A stretch of DNA of 64,000 nt from UBA2588 sp002339805 (GTDB taxonomy: Bacteria > Chloroflexota > Dehalococcoidia > Lucifugimonadales > UBA3495), in NCBI GenBank assembly GCA_045562555.1, contig JBJKVO010000015.1, positions 248,001 to 312,000 on the forward strand, given 5' to 3'. Under the pieces are notes generated by a model that had not been told where the DNA came from, did no database searches, and saw only the letters and a program-made list of their open reading frames with translations. Shown piece by piece: positions 27,151 to 35,572 of this stretch (position 1 is the stretch's first letter; each line of letters opens with the position of its first letter). Made by a program: the position numbers and the translations under genes.

Positions 27151-28476
27151 TTAATAGAGGGAATTTTGGATATCTTTGATTGCTGAGGGGATGTCTTCAG
27201 TGATTTTGTTGATTCCGTGAATTACTGTTGAGTGGTTTCTTCCGCTGATAAATCTTCCTATTTCTGCAATGGTTAGGTTTAGTTCTTGTTTTAGTAGGTA
27301 CATGCTAACTTGGCGTGCTGTTGCTACAGGGGCATTTCTTTGTTTGCTAAGGATTTCTTCAGGTGTTACTTGGTAATGTTGTGCAACAGCGTTGAGAATA
27401 TTTTCTTTTGTTAATGAGGAAGAGCGTTGTTGTTTTGTGCAACTTTGAATAATAGATAAAGTATTTTGATAATTTAATGGAATGTTCATTAGGGTAGTGT
27501 GGGCGAAGAGCTTATTGAGAATGCCTTCTATTTGTCTTATGTTTTTAGGAGTGTGTTTAGCAATCATTTCTATTATTGAGGTTTCTAGTTTTAGTTCAAG
27601 TCTGCCGAGCTTATGCTGTATGATCGCAATTCTGGTTTCAAGAGAAGGTTTTTGAATATCAGCTATTAGTCCGGATTCGAATCTAGAAGAAAGACGTTGT
27701 TGGAAATTATTAAGTTTTTCAGGAGCCTGGTCTGAAGTAATAACAATTTTAGTACCTTTGTGTTGGAGATCGTTAAATATATGGAAAAAACCTTCCTGTG
27801 TTTGTTCCTTGCCGCTTATAAACTGGATATCGTCAATTAATAAAAGATCAACGGATGAATAAGTAGATTTGAATTGTTCGGTTGATCTAGTTCGAATTGA
27901 ATAAATAAATTCGTTGGTGAATTTTTCACCAGTTGTGTAAATTATTTTAGAACCCTCTGTTTGTAGCGTGTGCCCGATCGCATGAAGCAGATGGGTTTTT
28001 CCTAATCCTACGTCAGAATATAGGAATAAGGGATTGTAGGGGTTATCTCTGTTGGAGGCTACGGACAGAGAGGCGTTGAGAGCTAAGGAATTGTTGTCAC
28101 CTTCAATAAAATTTTTGAAGGTGAATAACGGATTAAAGCTGGTTTTAGTATTTGTGTTATCTGTCGGCAGGTGCTTGGAGGTGTTCGAAGAGTTAGTCGA
28201 GTTGGGTGATTTGATTACAAAGTTAATAATGTATTTAATCCCTGTTATTTTCTCTAAAGTTTTTTCAATGCTTTGATAACATCTACGTTCAAGCCAATCT
28301 AGAGCAAATGATGATGTTACGGATATATTAACGTTTTTGTCTTTTATCGATGCTATGGATGTGCCTTTTAGCCAAGTGTTATAAGAATGTTCTGGAAGAT
28401 GCAGTTGAAGTTCCCCTAGGACTGCCATCCAAAGTTCTTCTGGGTTAATAGTTGTTGTTGAATGAGTATTGACCAA
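27151..28476 (-). CDS. dnaA: Chromosomal replication initiator DnaA
   Basis: The 441-residue protein has an N-terminal domain I (EELWMAVLGELQLHLPEHSYNTWL), an AAA+ domain with Walker A SDVGLGKTHLLHAIGH and Walker B LLIDDIQFISG, and a C-terminal DNA-binding domain with the DnaA signature ATARQVSMYLLKQELNL and GRNHSTVIHGI. The start appears to be a TTG at 28476, as no ATG precedes domain I; an inverted-repeat arm overlaps it. The coding strand is C-rich, so the gene is transcribed towards oriC, against the fork. recF is far away at 55.9 kb. Confidence 0.95.
   Translation of the reverse strand: MVNTHSTTTINPEELWMAVLGELQLHLPEHSYNTWLKGTSIASIKDKNVNISVTSSFALDWLERRCYQSIEKTLEKITGIKYIINFVIKSPNSTNSSNTSKHLPTDNTNTKTSFNPLFTFKNFIEGDNNSLALNASLSVASNRDNPYNPLFLYSDVGLGKTHLLHAIGHTLQTEGSKIIYTTGEKFTNEFIYSIRTRSTEQFKSTYSSVDLLLIDDIQFISGKEQTQEGFFHIFNDLQHKGTKIVITSDQAPEKLNNFQQRLSSRFESGLIADIQKPSLETRIAIIQHKLGRLELKLETSIIEMIAKHTPKNIRQIEGILNKLFAHTTLMNIPLNYQNTLSIIQSCTKQQRSSSLTKENILNAVAQHYQVTPEEILSKQRNAPVATARQVSMYLLKQELNLTIAEIGRFISGRNHSTVIHGINKITEDIPSAIKDIQNSLY
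27167..27191 (+). repeat. 25-bp direct repeat, copy 2 (within dnaA 3' end)
   Basis: This is the coding copy of the repeat at 26969-26993, located 16 bases from the dnaA stop. It encodes part of the sequence SAIKDIQNS on the minus strand. Confidence 0.8.
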
Positions 28477-28550
28477 AATTGTGCCTATTATTTTAATTTA
28501 GTGTCATTAAACAGGCGTAAACGATTTGCTAGTCAAGGACAATTTTGGTC
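28471..28550. promoter_or_regulatory. Inverted repeat bracketing the dnaA promoter and start
   Basis: GACCAAAATTGT (28471-28482) and ACAATTTTGGTC (28539-28550) are perfect 12-bp complements 56 bases apart. One arm covers the TTG start of dnaA and the other lies just upstream of the likely -35 box. It could be a pair of operator sites or a leader hairpin. Confidence 0.55.
28506..28536 (-). promoter_or_regulatory. Possible dnaA promoter
   Basis: On the minus strand TTGACT (28531-28536) is followed after 19 bases by TTTAAT (28506-28511), about 30 bases upstream of the TTG start. The 19-base spacer is long for sigma70; TGTTTA, 17 bases from the same -35 box, is the alternative. Confidence 0.4.
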
Positions 28551-28626
28551 TAAAACAATAGATTTTATTGCTTGACAAAGCCGCATATGAACCGAGTATG
28601 TATAGTGCGAGGAAGTTACTGTTCTG

Positions 28627-29595
28627 TTATATCTGTACGGTGAAGTCAGAAAGACAAACAAGGTCCCCTAAATGGTTTTCGCCGGTCATTCTTCCTGTAT
28701 ATATTGTGGCTTCATTATTTTTTTTCAAGTCTTTCATGGTGCCTGAAATCGTGATGCGGTCACCAGCGTTAACCGGCGTAATTGCTCTCATCAATAAAGA
28801 GCCGTTGTTATATATATTTGATATATCGAAGTTTCTTTCTAGCATTTGGGCGTTGTAAGATAACGTTGCAGGGCCCGAATTGACAGCGGTACCAAAAATG
28901 TTGTTTTTTGCGAATTCCTCATCAACATGGATATTGCTGTCTCTCTTCCCGCCAGCTAATCTGAAATCATTATGTCTTAGGATAATTTCTTCAGATTCAG
29001 ATATAGATAATGGTAGTAGAGCTGATCCAATTTCCACTGTGGCTAGATCTAATTTTGATGTGCTTTTCGTGACTTCTGGAAAAGGTTTTTCAAATGGAGG
29101 GGAGGCAGTTTCTTCCCTTTGGGTTCGTTGTCCTTTTGCATATTCAAAGATGCATGTGTAGTAATAGGTCGCTACGTTTACGTTGTTTTGGTTATAAGAT
29201 GCTACTTCAAAGGTGACAAATTTACTTCCTCTGCGTTCGTATTTTTCAAATACTTTGCGAGTACTTCGTATATTATCTCCCGCTTTTACAGGATGCCGCC
29301 AATCAACCTGGCATTTGGCAAAAGGTGTTTGTTTTCTCATGGTTTGAGAGTCTTCATATGCAACAAATCCATTATTTTTTGCTATTTCCCAACGGAGTAA
29401 AGGTGCGTAACTAAGCGCCATGGAGGGCATGGCAGTTAATGATTTGTTTGATAAAGATATAGAGTATTGCGGATCATAATTTTGGCAAATATCGGCATAT
29501 TCTGCGATATTGTCGTTTGTAATTGGCACGTTAACTTCCGGTCCTGATTGTCCGATTTGTATGCTGTCGTAATGCCATAAATTTTCTGAATTCAT
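28627..29595 (-). CDS. Double-hotdog MaoC-type acyl dehydratase
   Basis: The 322-residue protein looks like a fusion of two hotdog domains. The N-terminal half has DICQNYDPQYS and an RHPVKAGDNIRSTRKVFEKYERRG segment typical of FAS1-like dehydratases. The second half has LRHNDFRLAGGKRDSNIHVDEEFAKNN, with the Asp/His positions of a hydratase-2, and NSGPATLSYNAQML. It probably hydrates or dehydrates an acyl-CoA or acyl thioester. It lies on the minus strand between dnaA and a divergent dehydrogenase gene, so dnaA and this gene are read in the same direction. The substrate is unknown. Confidence 0.7.
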   Translation of the reverse strand: MNSENLWHYDSIQIGQSGPEVNVPITNDNIAEYADICQNYDPQYSISLSNKSLTAMPSMALSYAPLLRWEIAKNNGFVAYEDSQTMRKQTPFAKCQVDWRHPVKAGDNIRSTRKVFEKYERRGSKFVTFEVASYNQNNVNVATYYYTCIFEYAKGQRTQREETASPPFEKPFPEVTKSTSKLDLATVEIGSALLPLSISESEEIILRHNDFRLAGGKRDSNIHVDEEFAKNNIFGTAVNSGPATLSYNAQMLERNFDISNIYNNGSLLMRAITPVNAGDRITISGTMKDLKKNNEATIYTGRMTGENHLGDLVCLSDFTVQI

Positions 29596-29688
29596 TATAA
29601 AACCCCTGCGATTATAGAATTGTTGTATAGTAAAAGTGGTTCAAGAATAATTAGACAGATTTTATCACAAAGGAATGAGGAGGCAGAT

Positions 29689-30612
29689 ATGAACGTAGGT
29701 TTTGTTGGGGTTGGAACAATGGGCAGCGGAATGGCAATGAATGTGATTAAAGGAGGGCATCATCTGACTGTGCATGATATCAATAGAGATTCAGTAATAG
29801 AGCATTTGGAAGCAGGCGCAGCGTGGGCGGAGTCTCCTAAGGAGGTTGCTGAGCAATCAGAGGTTGTCTTAACTTCTTTGCCGGGGCCTCTCGAAATGCA
29901 GGCCGTTTGCTTGGGCGAGCAAGGGTTATTACAGGGATTGAGTGCAGGGAAAGTGTATTTTGACTTGAGCACGAACTCGCCTTCGATGGTGAGGCAGACG
30001 GCAGAGGAATTCAGTAAGAAAGGAGTGCATTTATTGGATGCACCGGTCAGCGGAGGCCCGAGAGGGGCTCATAGCGGGCGTTTGGCTGTTTGGGTTGGTG
30101 GGGATAAAGAGGTGTTTGAAAAAAACAAACATGTATTAGATGCAATAGGAGACCAGATATTTTATGTTGGTCCTGTTGGAGCAGGTTCTGTAGCTAAATT
30201 GGTACACAATTGTTCTGGATATATAATTCAATGTGCATTAGCGGAAACCTTTACCATGGGAGTTAAAGCTGGTGTTGAACCGTTGGCTCTGTGGGAGGCT
30301 GTTCGTAAAGGAGCACAAGGAAGAAGAGGAACTTTTGAGGGCTTAGCTGAACATCTTTTGCCTGGGAAATTTGATCCTCCTGATTTTGCCTTGAAGTTAG
30401 CCCGGAAAGACGTAGATTTGGCTGTTGCTGTAGGGAGAGAATTTGATGTCCCGATGAAACTTGCCAATTTAGCTTTGGCTGAAATGACTGAGGCTATGAA
30501 TCGAGGCTGGGAAGGAAGAGACTCTAGAGTTGCTATGCTACTACAGGAAGAACGAGCAGGAGTACAGGTCCGGTCTACCGAAGAAGCGATTAAAGAAGTT
30601 TTGGAAAAATAA
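29689..30612 (+). CDS. Beta-hydroxyacid dehydrogenase (3-hydroxyisobutyrate dehydrogenase family)
   Basis: I start this 307-residue protein at the ATG at 29689, which has GAGGAGG 6 bases upstream; the frame is open 69 bases further but without a ribosome site. It has the N-terminal Rossmann motif GFVGVGTMGSGMA, the substrate loop LDAPVSGGPRGAHSG and the catalytic lysine segment GAGSVAKLVHN near residue 168. Such enzymes oxidise 3-hydroxyisobutyrate, tartronate semialdehyde or related acids with NAD(P). The exact substrate is unclear. It is convergent with gcvPB. Confidence 0.85.
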   Translation: MNVGFVGVGTMGSGMAMNVIKGGHHLTVHDINRDSVIEHLEAGAAWAESPKEVAEQSEVVLTSLPGPLEMQAVCLGEQGLLQGLSAGKVYFDLSTNSPSMVRQTAEEFSKKGVHLLDAPVSGGPRGAHSGRLAVWVGGDKEVFEKNKHVLDAIGDQIFYVGPVGAGSVAKLVHNCSGYIIQCALAETFTMGVKAGVEPLALWEAVRKGAQGRRGTFEGLAEHLLPGKFDPPDFALKLARKDVDLAVAVGREFDVPMKLANLALAEMTEAMNRGWEGRDSRVAMLLQEERAGVQVRSTEEAIKEVLEK

Positions 30613-30694
30613 TTAATTACTCTCTACAAACTTAAAAAAAGAGATCTGGTTTAGTGTTTTTGTTGATCATTGTTCAGCAAGGGTTATTTTGCAC

Positions 30695-32155
30695 TTATGA
30701 CGAGGGTTCCCATTTTAATTGCGGCTCTCTCGCGGCTTTAGCTTCGTCTAACTTGGACACAGGAGTGGTGTGTGGTGCCTCTCTTACGAGTTCGGGTTGC
30801 TTTGAGATTTCTTCATTTATGGCTTTCATGGCATCTATAAAGGCATCTAAGGTCTCTAAAGTTTCTGACTCTGTGGGCTCAACCATTAATGCTTCTTCCA
30901 CAATTAAAGGGAAGTACATGGTGGGCGCATGGAACCCATAATCGAGTAGGCGTTTGGCAATTGCTAGGCCGTTAACGTCTTGATCTTTTTTGGATGAAGC
31001 TGAAAATACTACTTCGTGCATGCACGTACGTTTATAAGGGATATCGTAAATATCTTTAAGGGATTCCATTATGTAATTGGCGTTTAATACCGCATTGCCA
31101 CTTATAGATTTAATTCCTGCAGCGCCTAATGTTTTTATGTAAGTGTATGCGCGGACTAATACCGCAAAATTACCTTGGAATCCGCTGATTCTTCCTATCG
31201 AAGATTTAGGTGTAACAAGTTCAAACCCAGCAGAAACTTGTTTAACGACTGGAGCGGGTAAAAAATCGTACAAAATGGATTTAGCGCAGACGGGCCCAGC
31301 CCCGGGTCCCCCTCCACCGTGAGGCGTGCTAAAAGTTTTGTGCAGGTTTAAGTGGATAACATCAAATCCTAGGTGACCAAGTTTTGCTCTGCCGAGAAGG
31401 GCATTCATGTTTGCTCCATCTCCGTAAACTAAACCGCCTGCTTCGTGAACAATTGAACATACTTCCGCGATATTAGTATCAAAAATCCCTAGAGTGCTGG
31501 GTAAGGTAATCATAGCTCCTGCTAAGTCAGGCCCTGCGATTGTTTTCAAGAAGTCTATATCTATATTGCCTTCATCATCAGAAGGAATCGATATAACATC
31601 AAAGCCAGACATAGCAGCAGAGGCGGGGTTGGTCCCGTGTGCACTGTCTGGTATGGCTACTTTCGTTCTGTTTAGATCTTTATTGTTTTGGTGAAATGCT
31701 CTTATCATTAGCATTCCTGCGAATTCTCCGTGTGCACCAGCAAGAGTAGACAATCCCACGCAATCCATGCCTGTTATTTCCTGTAAGTAGCTTTGGAGTT
31801 CATGCATTAAATTCAATGCGCCTTGTGATATGGTTTCATCTTGGAGTGGGTGTATATCAGCAAATCCAGGCAAAAATGCGATTTCATCATTGATTTTTGG
31901 GTTGTATTTCATGGTGCAGCTACCTAAAGGGTAGAAATGAGTATCTATAGAAAAATTTTTATGACTCAATCCGGTAAAATATTGGACAACTTCAGGTTCA
32001 GAAACTTCGGGTAGCTCTAAGTTCGTTCGTAATAGGTCGTCTTTAGGGGACGGTTGAATAGGCACATCAGAGTCAGGAACAATAGCTCCGACTCGGGTAC
32101 TGATACTTCTTTCCATCAGTAATTTTGAAGTGTTACGGTTTCCGCCTTGTTGCAT
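30695..32155 (-). CDS. gcvPB: Glycine dehydrogenase (decarboxylating) subunit 2
   Basis: The 486-residue protein is the PLP-bearing half of the P-protein. Its lysine lies in LNLHKTFSTPHGGGGPG near residue 273. It also has FSIDTHFYPLGSCTMKYNPK near residue 70, and IPDSAHGTNPASA. Together with gcvPA it decarboxylates glycine and passes the aminomethyl group to the H-protein. The stop of gcvPA is directly adjacent, and the order T-H-PA-PB on the minus strand is a full cleavage operon. The last 20 residues are charged and of no clear role. Confidence 0.95.
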   Translation of the reverse strand: MQQGGNRNTSKLLMERSISTRVGAIVPDSDVPIQPSPKDDLLRTNLELPEVSEPEVVQYFTGLSHKNFSIDTHFYPLGSCTMKYNPKINDEIAFLPGFADIHPLQDETISQGALNLMHELQSYLQEITGMDCVGLSTLAGAHGEFAGMLMIRAFHQNNKDLNRTKVAIPDSAHGTNPASAAMSGFDVISIPSDDEGNIDIDFLKTIAGPDLAGAMITLPSTLGIFDTNIAEVCSIVHEAGGLVYGDGANMNALLGRAKLGHLGFDVIHLNLHKTFSTPHGGGGPGAGPVCAKSILYDFLPAPVVKQVSAGFELVTPKSSIGRISGFQGNFAVLVRAYTYIKTLGAAGIKSISGNAVLNANYIMESLKDIYDIPYKRTCMHEVVFSASSKKDQDVNGLAIAKRLLDYGFHAPTMYFPLIVEEALMVEPTESETLETLDAFIDAMKAINEEISKQPELVREAPHTTPVSKLDEAKAAREPQLKWEPSS

Positions 32156-33478
32156 TTATAAATCCTTTAATGCCATTACAAGTGCATCAATATCATTTTT
32201 TGTGTTCATTTCTGTGACGCACAGTAACATGCTATTTTGTTGAAGATGGCTTATGTCTAGTCCGCCTAGAATATTTTGAGCAATGAGTTTTTTGTTGATT
32301 GCTTCTGGCTTGATTGGACAAGAGATAACAAATTCTTTAAAGAACTCATTTTGATTCTGAACCTGGAAACCGGGAAGCATTGCTATTTCTGAAGCGGCAT
32401 AGTGAGCTTTTTGATAACAAAGATTAGATATTTTTTGAATTCCCGTTTTGCCAAGTAGCGCTAGGTATATAGTTGATGCTAGGGCATAAAGAGCTTCGTT
32501 GGTACAAATATTGCTGGTTGCTCTTTCTCGACGGATGTGCTGTTCCCGAGTTTGTAAAGTGAGGACGTATCCGTCTTTCCCTTCTTTGTCGCTGGTCTTG
32601 CCAACTAATCTGCTAGGCATTTGTCTTATATATTGTTTTTTGCAGGTGAACAGTCCTAGGTAAGGTCCTCCAAAGCTAGGAGGAATTCCTAAAGGCTGAC
32701 CTTCTCCTGTGGCTATATCAGCTCCATAATCGCCTGGGGATTTAAACATTCCAAGTGCTAAAGGGTCGGCAGACATTACTAATAGTGCTCCAGCGTCGTG
32801 GGCTATATCGCTTATATCTTGTAATCGTTCTATTCCCCCATAGAAATTCGGGTATTGGACTACTGCACAGGCAGATTCCTCGGATATTTCAGGATTGTCT
32901 GGATTGAATGTAGAGATTGTAATCCCTTGGGCCTGGCAATAAGTTTCAATGACCTGAATATACGCAGGGGATACTGTGGAGGATATGCTAGCGTGGTCCC
33001 GTTTAGTTACGCGGCAAGCCATTAGGACACCTTCAGCTAAGCTAGTGGCACCATCATACATTCCGGCGTTTGCCACTTCCATTCCGTATAAATTGCTGAT
33101 GAGAGTTTGAAATTCGTAAATGACTTGCAGGGTTCCTTGACTAACTTCGGGTTGATACGGGGTGTATGCGGTTAAAAATTCACCTCGGGTTATGAGGGGC
33201 TTTATTGCCGCGGGAATAAAGTGATGATAGGATCCTGCCCCTAAAAATGAAGGACCACTCGATAATGTTCTGTTTTGAGCCGCTAGAGATCCTAATTCCT
33301 GCATAATTTGCATCTCGGATAATGGACTTGGCAGGTTTAGGGAGGGATTTCGGTATTTTTCTGGAATATCTGAAAACAAAGAATCTATGTCTGGAGCATT
33401 TAGTTTATTTAACATAAAATGCTGCTCTTCCAAGGTGTTGGGTATGTAGTGAGACTGGAATGGAACGGCGTTGTCCAA
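32156..33478 (-). CDS. gcvPA: Glycine dehydrogenase (decarboxylating) subunit 1
   Basis: The 440-residue protein is the N-terminal-type half of the split P-protein. It has LGAGSYHHFIPAAIKPL, AYTPYQPEVSQGTLQVIYEFQT and NAGMYDGATSLAEG, all typical of GcvPA, and later REQHIRRERATSNICTNEAL. It lacks the PLP lysine segment, which gcvPB supplies. The split form is common in Gram-positive bacteria, archaea and Chloroflexota. It lies 30 bases after gcvH. Confidence 0.95.
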   Translation of the reverse strand: MDNAVPFQSHYIPNTLEEQHFMLNKLNAPDIDSLFSDIPEKYRNPSLNLPSPLSEMQIMQELGSLAAQNRTLSSGPSFLGAGSYHHFIPAAIKPLITRGEFLTAYTPYQPEVSQGTLQVIYEFQTLISNLYGMEVANAGMYDGATSLAEGVLMACRVTKRDHASISSTVSPAYIQVIETYCQAQGITISTFNPDNPEISEESACAVVQYPNFYGGIERLQDISDIAHDAGALLVMSADPLALGMFKSPGDYGADIATGEGQPLGIPPSFGGPYLGLFTCKKQYIRQMPSRLVGKTSDKEGKDGYVLTLQTREQHIRRERATSNICTNEALYALASTIYLALLGKTGIQKISNLCYQKAHYAASEIAMLPGFQVQNQNEFFKEFVISCPIKPEAINKKLIAQNILGGLDISHLQQNSMLLCVTEMNTKNDIDALVMALKDL

Positions 33479-33508
33479 CTTAGTATTTCTCCTAGCGTAT
33501 GGTGAGTT

Positions 33509-33886
33509 TTAAGATGTTAAGGATGTGTAAGCATCTGAATTCATTAAGTTTTCAAGCTCTGATTCATTTGTTAGCTTCACTTTTACAAGCCATCCGGATC
33601 CAAAAGGATCTTCATTGACTTTTTCTGGGGAGGTTAGTATCTCTTCGTTTTGTTCTAATACTTCAGCGGTTACTGGAGAGAACAGGTCAGACACTGCTTT
33701 AACGGATTCAATTTCCCCCATCTTTTCCATGGATGTTATTGTTGTCCCATTGTCTGGAAGTTCTACGTAGACAACATCCCCAAGTTCGCATTGTGCATGA
33801 TCAGTGATGCCAATAATGCCGATGCCAGGCTCTTCTACTTTGATCCATTCGTGTTCTTTAGTGTAGTATCTGTCAGCTGGATTCAA
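33509..33886 (-). CDS. gcvH: Glycine cleavage system H protein
   Basis: This 125-residue lipoyl carrier has YTKEHEWIKVEEPGIGIIGITDHAQ at the start region and the lipoylation lysine (Lys63) in EIESVKAVSDLFSPV. It shuttles the aminomethyl group between P- and T-proteins. Its length matches bacterial H proteins. It begins one base after the gcvT stop, so it is coupled to it. Confidence 0.95.
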   Translation of the reverse strand: MNPADRYYTKEHEWIKVEEPGIGIIGITDHAQCELGDVVYVELPDNGTTITSMEKMGEIESVKAVSDLFSPVTAEVLEQNEEILTSPEKVNEDPFGSGWLVKVKLTNESELENLMNSDAYTSLTS

Positions 33887-33887
33887 T

Positions 33888-34997
33888 TTAGTTACCTCGC
33901 TTGTAGAATGGAGTGTTCACTAGGTTAGCAGGGATTATTTTCCCCCTGATATCTAACTCTAAATTAGTTCCTTCTATATATTGTACAGTGGAAACATATC
34001 CCAGCGCTATACTAATATTTAAGCTTGGAGAATAACTTCCAGAAGTGATCGTACCGATGGTTTGCCCGTTTTGTAGGATAGAGTAGCCTTGCCTGGGGGC
34101 ACTTTTGCCCATACAAGAGACACCAATTAAGATTTTATCTGTGCCATCTTTCAATTGCTGATGAATTGTTTCAGAGCCAATGAAAGACGTTTTCTTTTTG
34201 ATAAATCTGTTGAGACCTGCTTCTACCGGACTAGTATCGATGTCTAGTTCATGTCCATAAAGAGGTAGAGCAGCTTCTAGCCTAAGGACATCACGGGCGC
34301 CTAATCCACAAGGGACAACGTTATTTGACATTAAGGAATCCCATAATGTCTGAGCTTGAGAATTGTCGATGATGAGTTCAAACCCGTCTTCTCCTGTATA
34401 ACCGGTTCTTCCGAGGAATATGGGCTTGCCAGAAATATCTCCGTTTGCTGCCCTAAAAAACTTCAATTCGGATAAAGTAGTGTGGGATTTTAGATTAATT
34501 AATGGGGACAATACAGATTCTGATAATGGGCCCTGGATGGCCAACATTGTGGTTTCTTCAGTTTTGTCAGTAATTGTTACAGAATTATTGAAGAATTTTG
34601 CATTGGTTGCCCTCATCCAGGTAATGACCGGAATTCGGTTTCCTGCATTCGGAATGATTAGGTAGTCGTTTTTGCCTGTTTTGTAATAGATCGTGTCATC
34701 AATCACCCCTCCGTTCCCATTGCAAATCAAGCCGTATCGTGCTTGGAGTATGTCCATATTTAGGACTGGGCTGGTTACAAGCATATTCATAAACATGTGA
34801 GAATCAGGTCCAGACACATATACTCTCCCCATATGCGATACGTCAAAAATCCCACAATGCTTGCGGACGGCATCAACCTCGGATAATATTCCGGAATATT
34901 GGATGGGCATGTCCCAGCCACCAAATTCTCCCATGCGTGCCTTTAATTCTGTATGATCCTCATATAAGGTTGTTCGCCGGTTTTGTGATTGTTCCAA
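33888..34997 (-). CDS. gcvT: Aminomethyltransferase (glycine cleavage T protein)
   Basis: The 369-residue protein transfers the methylene group from the H-protein to tetrahydrofolate and releases ammonia. It has MPIQYSGILSEVDAVRKHCGIFDVSHMGRV near the N-terminus, AIQGPLSE, GRTGYTGEDGFELI, and GARDVLRLEAALPLYGHELD. It opens the gcvT-H-PA-PB operon. The ATG follows a CAGGAG ribosome site. The short leader upstream has an inverted repeat. Confidence 0.95.
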   Translation of the reverse strand: MEQSQNRRTTLYEDHTELKARMGEFGGWDMPIQYSGILSEVDAVRKHCGIFDVSHMGRVYVSGPDSHMFMNMLVTSPVLNMDILQARYGLICNGNGGVIDDTIYYKTGKNDYLIIPNAGNRIPVITWMRATNAKFFNNSVTITDKTEETTMLAIQGPLSESVLSPLINLKSHTTLSELKFFRAANGDISGKPIFLGRTGYTGEDGFELIIDNSQAQTLWDSLMSNNVVPCGLGARDVLRLEAALPLYGHELDIDTSPVEAGLNRFIKKKTSFIGSETIHQQLKDGTDKILIGVSCMGKSAPRQGYSILQNGQTIGTITSGSYSPSLNISIALGYVSTVQYIEGTNLELDIRGKIIPANLVNTPFYKRGN

Positions 34998-35030
34998 TCG
35001 AAGCTCCTGTGGATATTAAATTAATGATAC

Positions 35031-35085
35031 TTTGGGGTGACATGCTGAATCAATACTAGAGAACTCGGTGGCTGGATGCCCCAAA
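35031..35085 (-). promoter_or_regulatory. Inverted repeat in the gcv leader
   Basis: TTTGGGG (35031-35037) and CCCCAAA (35079-35085) can form a 7-bp stem closing a 41-base loop in the RNA upstream of gcvT. It does not show the conserved cores of the glycine riboswitch. It may be a terminator for the upstream gene or a leader element. Confidence 0.35.
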
Positions 35086-35107
35086 CCATTTCAAGTTAAG
35101 TACAAAA

Positions 35108-35404
35108 TTAAATATTAATTGAACTTAGGTCCCACAATTGGATGCTTTCAATGCATTCATCCCAAATAGGCTTTGCTACTGGATTATTACCGGATGATAA
35201 TTCTTTCAAACCTTCCTCGTTGTGAACAGAGAGTTTAAACATAATGTAACTTTTATCTGGAGCTACTGCAGGAATTGTTTTCTCAACATGAGCGATACTT
35301 TTCCTTACTCCCATTCCTTCATCAGATTGCATCCATCCCATGAATTTTTCAAACGTTCCGTCTCCCGATTTAAATTTTGCTAACACAAGTATTTCTTTTT
35401 CCAT
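35108..35404 (-). CDS. Hypothetical 98-residue protein (possible dimeric alpha/beta-barrel type)
   Basis: I start at the ATG at 35402-35404; the open frame extends 75 bases upstream without a ribosome site. The protein begins with a lysine- and leucine-rich strand (EKEILVLAKFKSGDG), is soluble and acidic, and has the pattern of a small alpha/beta protein, but no catalytic motif is clear. A similarity to stress-responsive dimeric barrels is only an impression. It may be co-transcribed with gcvT, 110 bases downstream. Confidence 0.5.
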   Translation of the reverse strand: MEKEILVLAKFKSGDGTFEKFMGWMQSDEGMGVRKSIAHVEKTIPAVAPDKSYIMFKLSVHNEEGLKELSSGNNPVAKPIWDECIESIQLWDLSSINI

Positions 35405-35572
35405 ATTTATATCCTTTTTAAATTCTAAACAGTTATGGGCGTTTATCCTAGTGCACAACCATTCAATGGTGCAGAACATAACACATTTTTAAAAATGTGC
35501 CAAAAGGGGCGGTTCTGATTTGTTTTTGATGAAGCAATGATTGCACTTGGGATACAAAATAAAGGAGGGATT

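Noticed and set aside
34998..35107. Glycine riboswitch upstream of gcvT
   Set aside because: The tandem glycine aptamer core is not visible and the leader is short for it.
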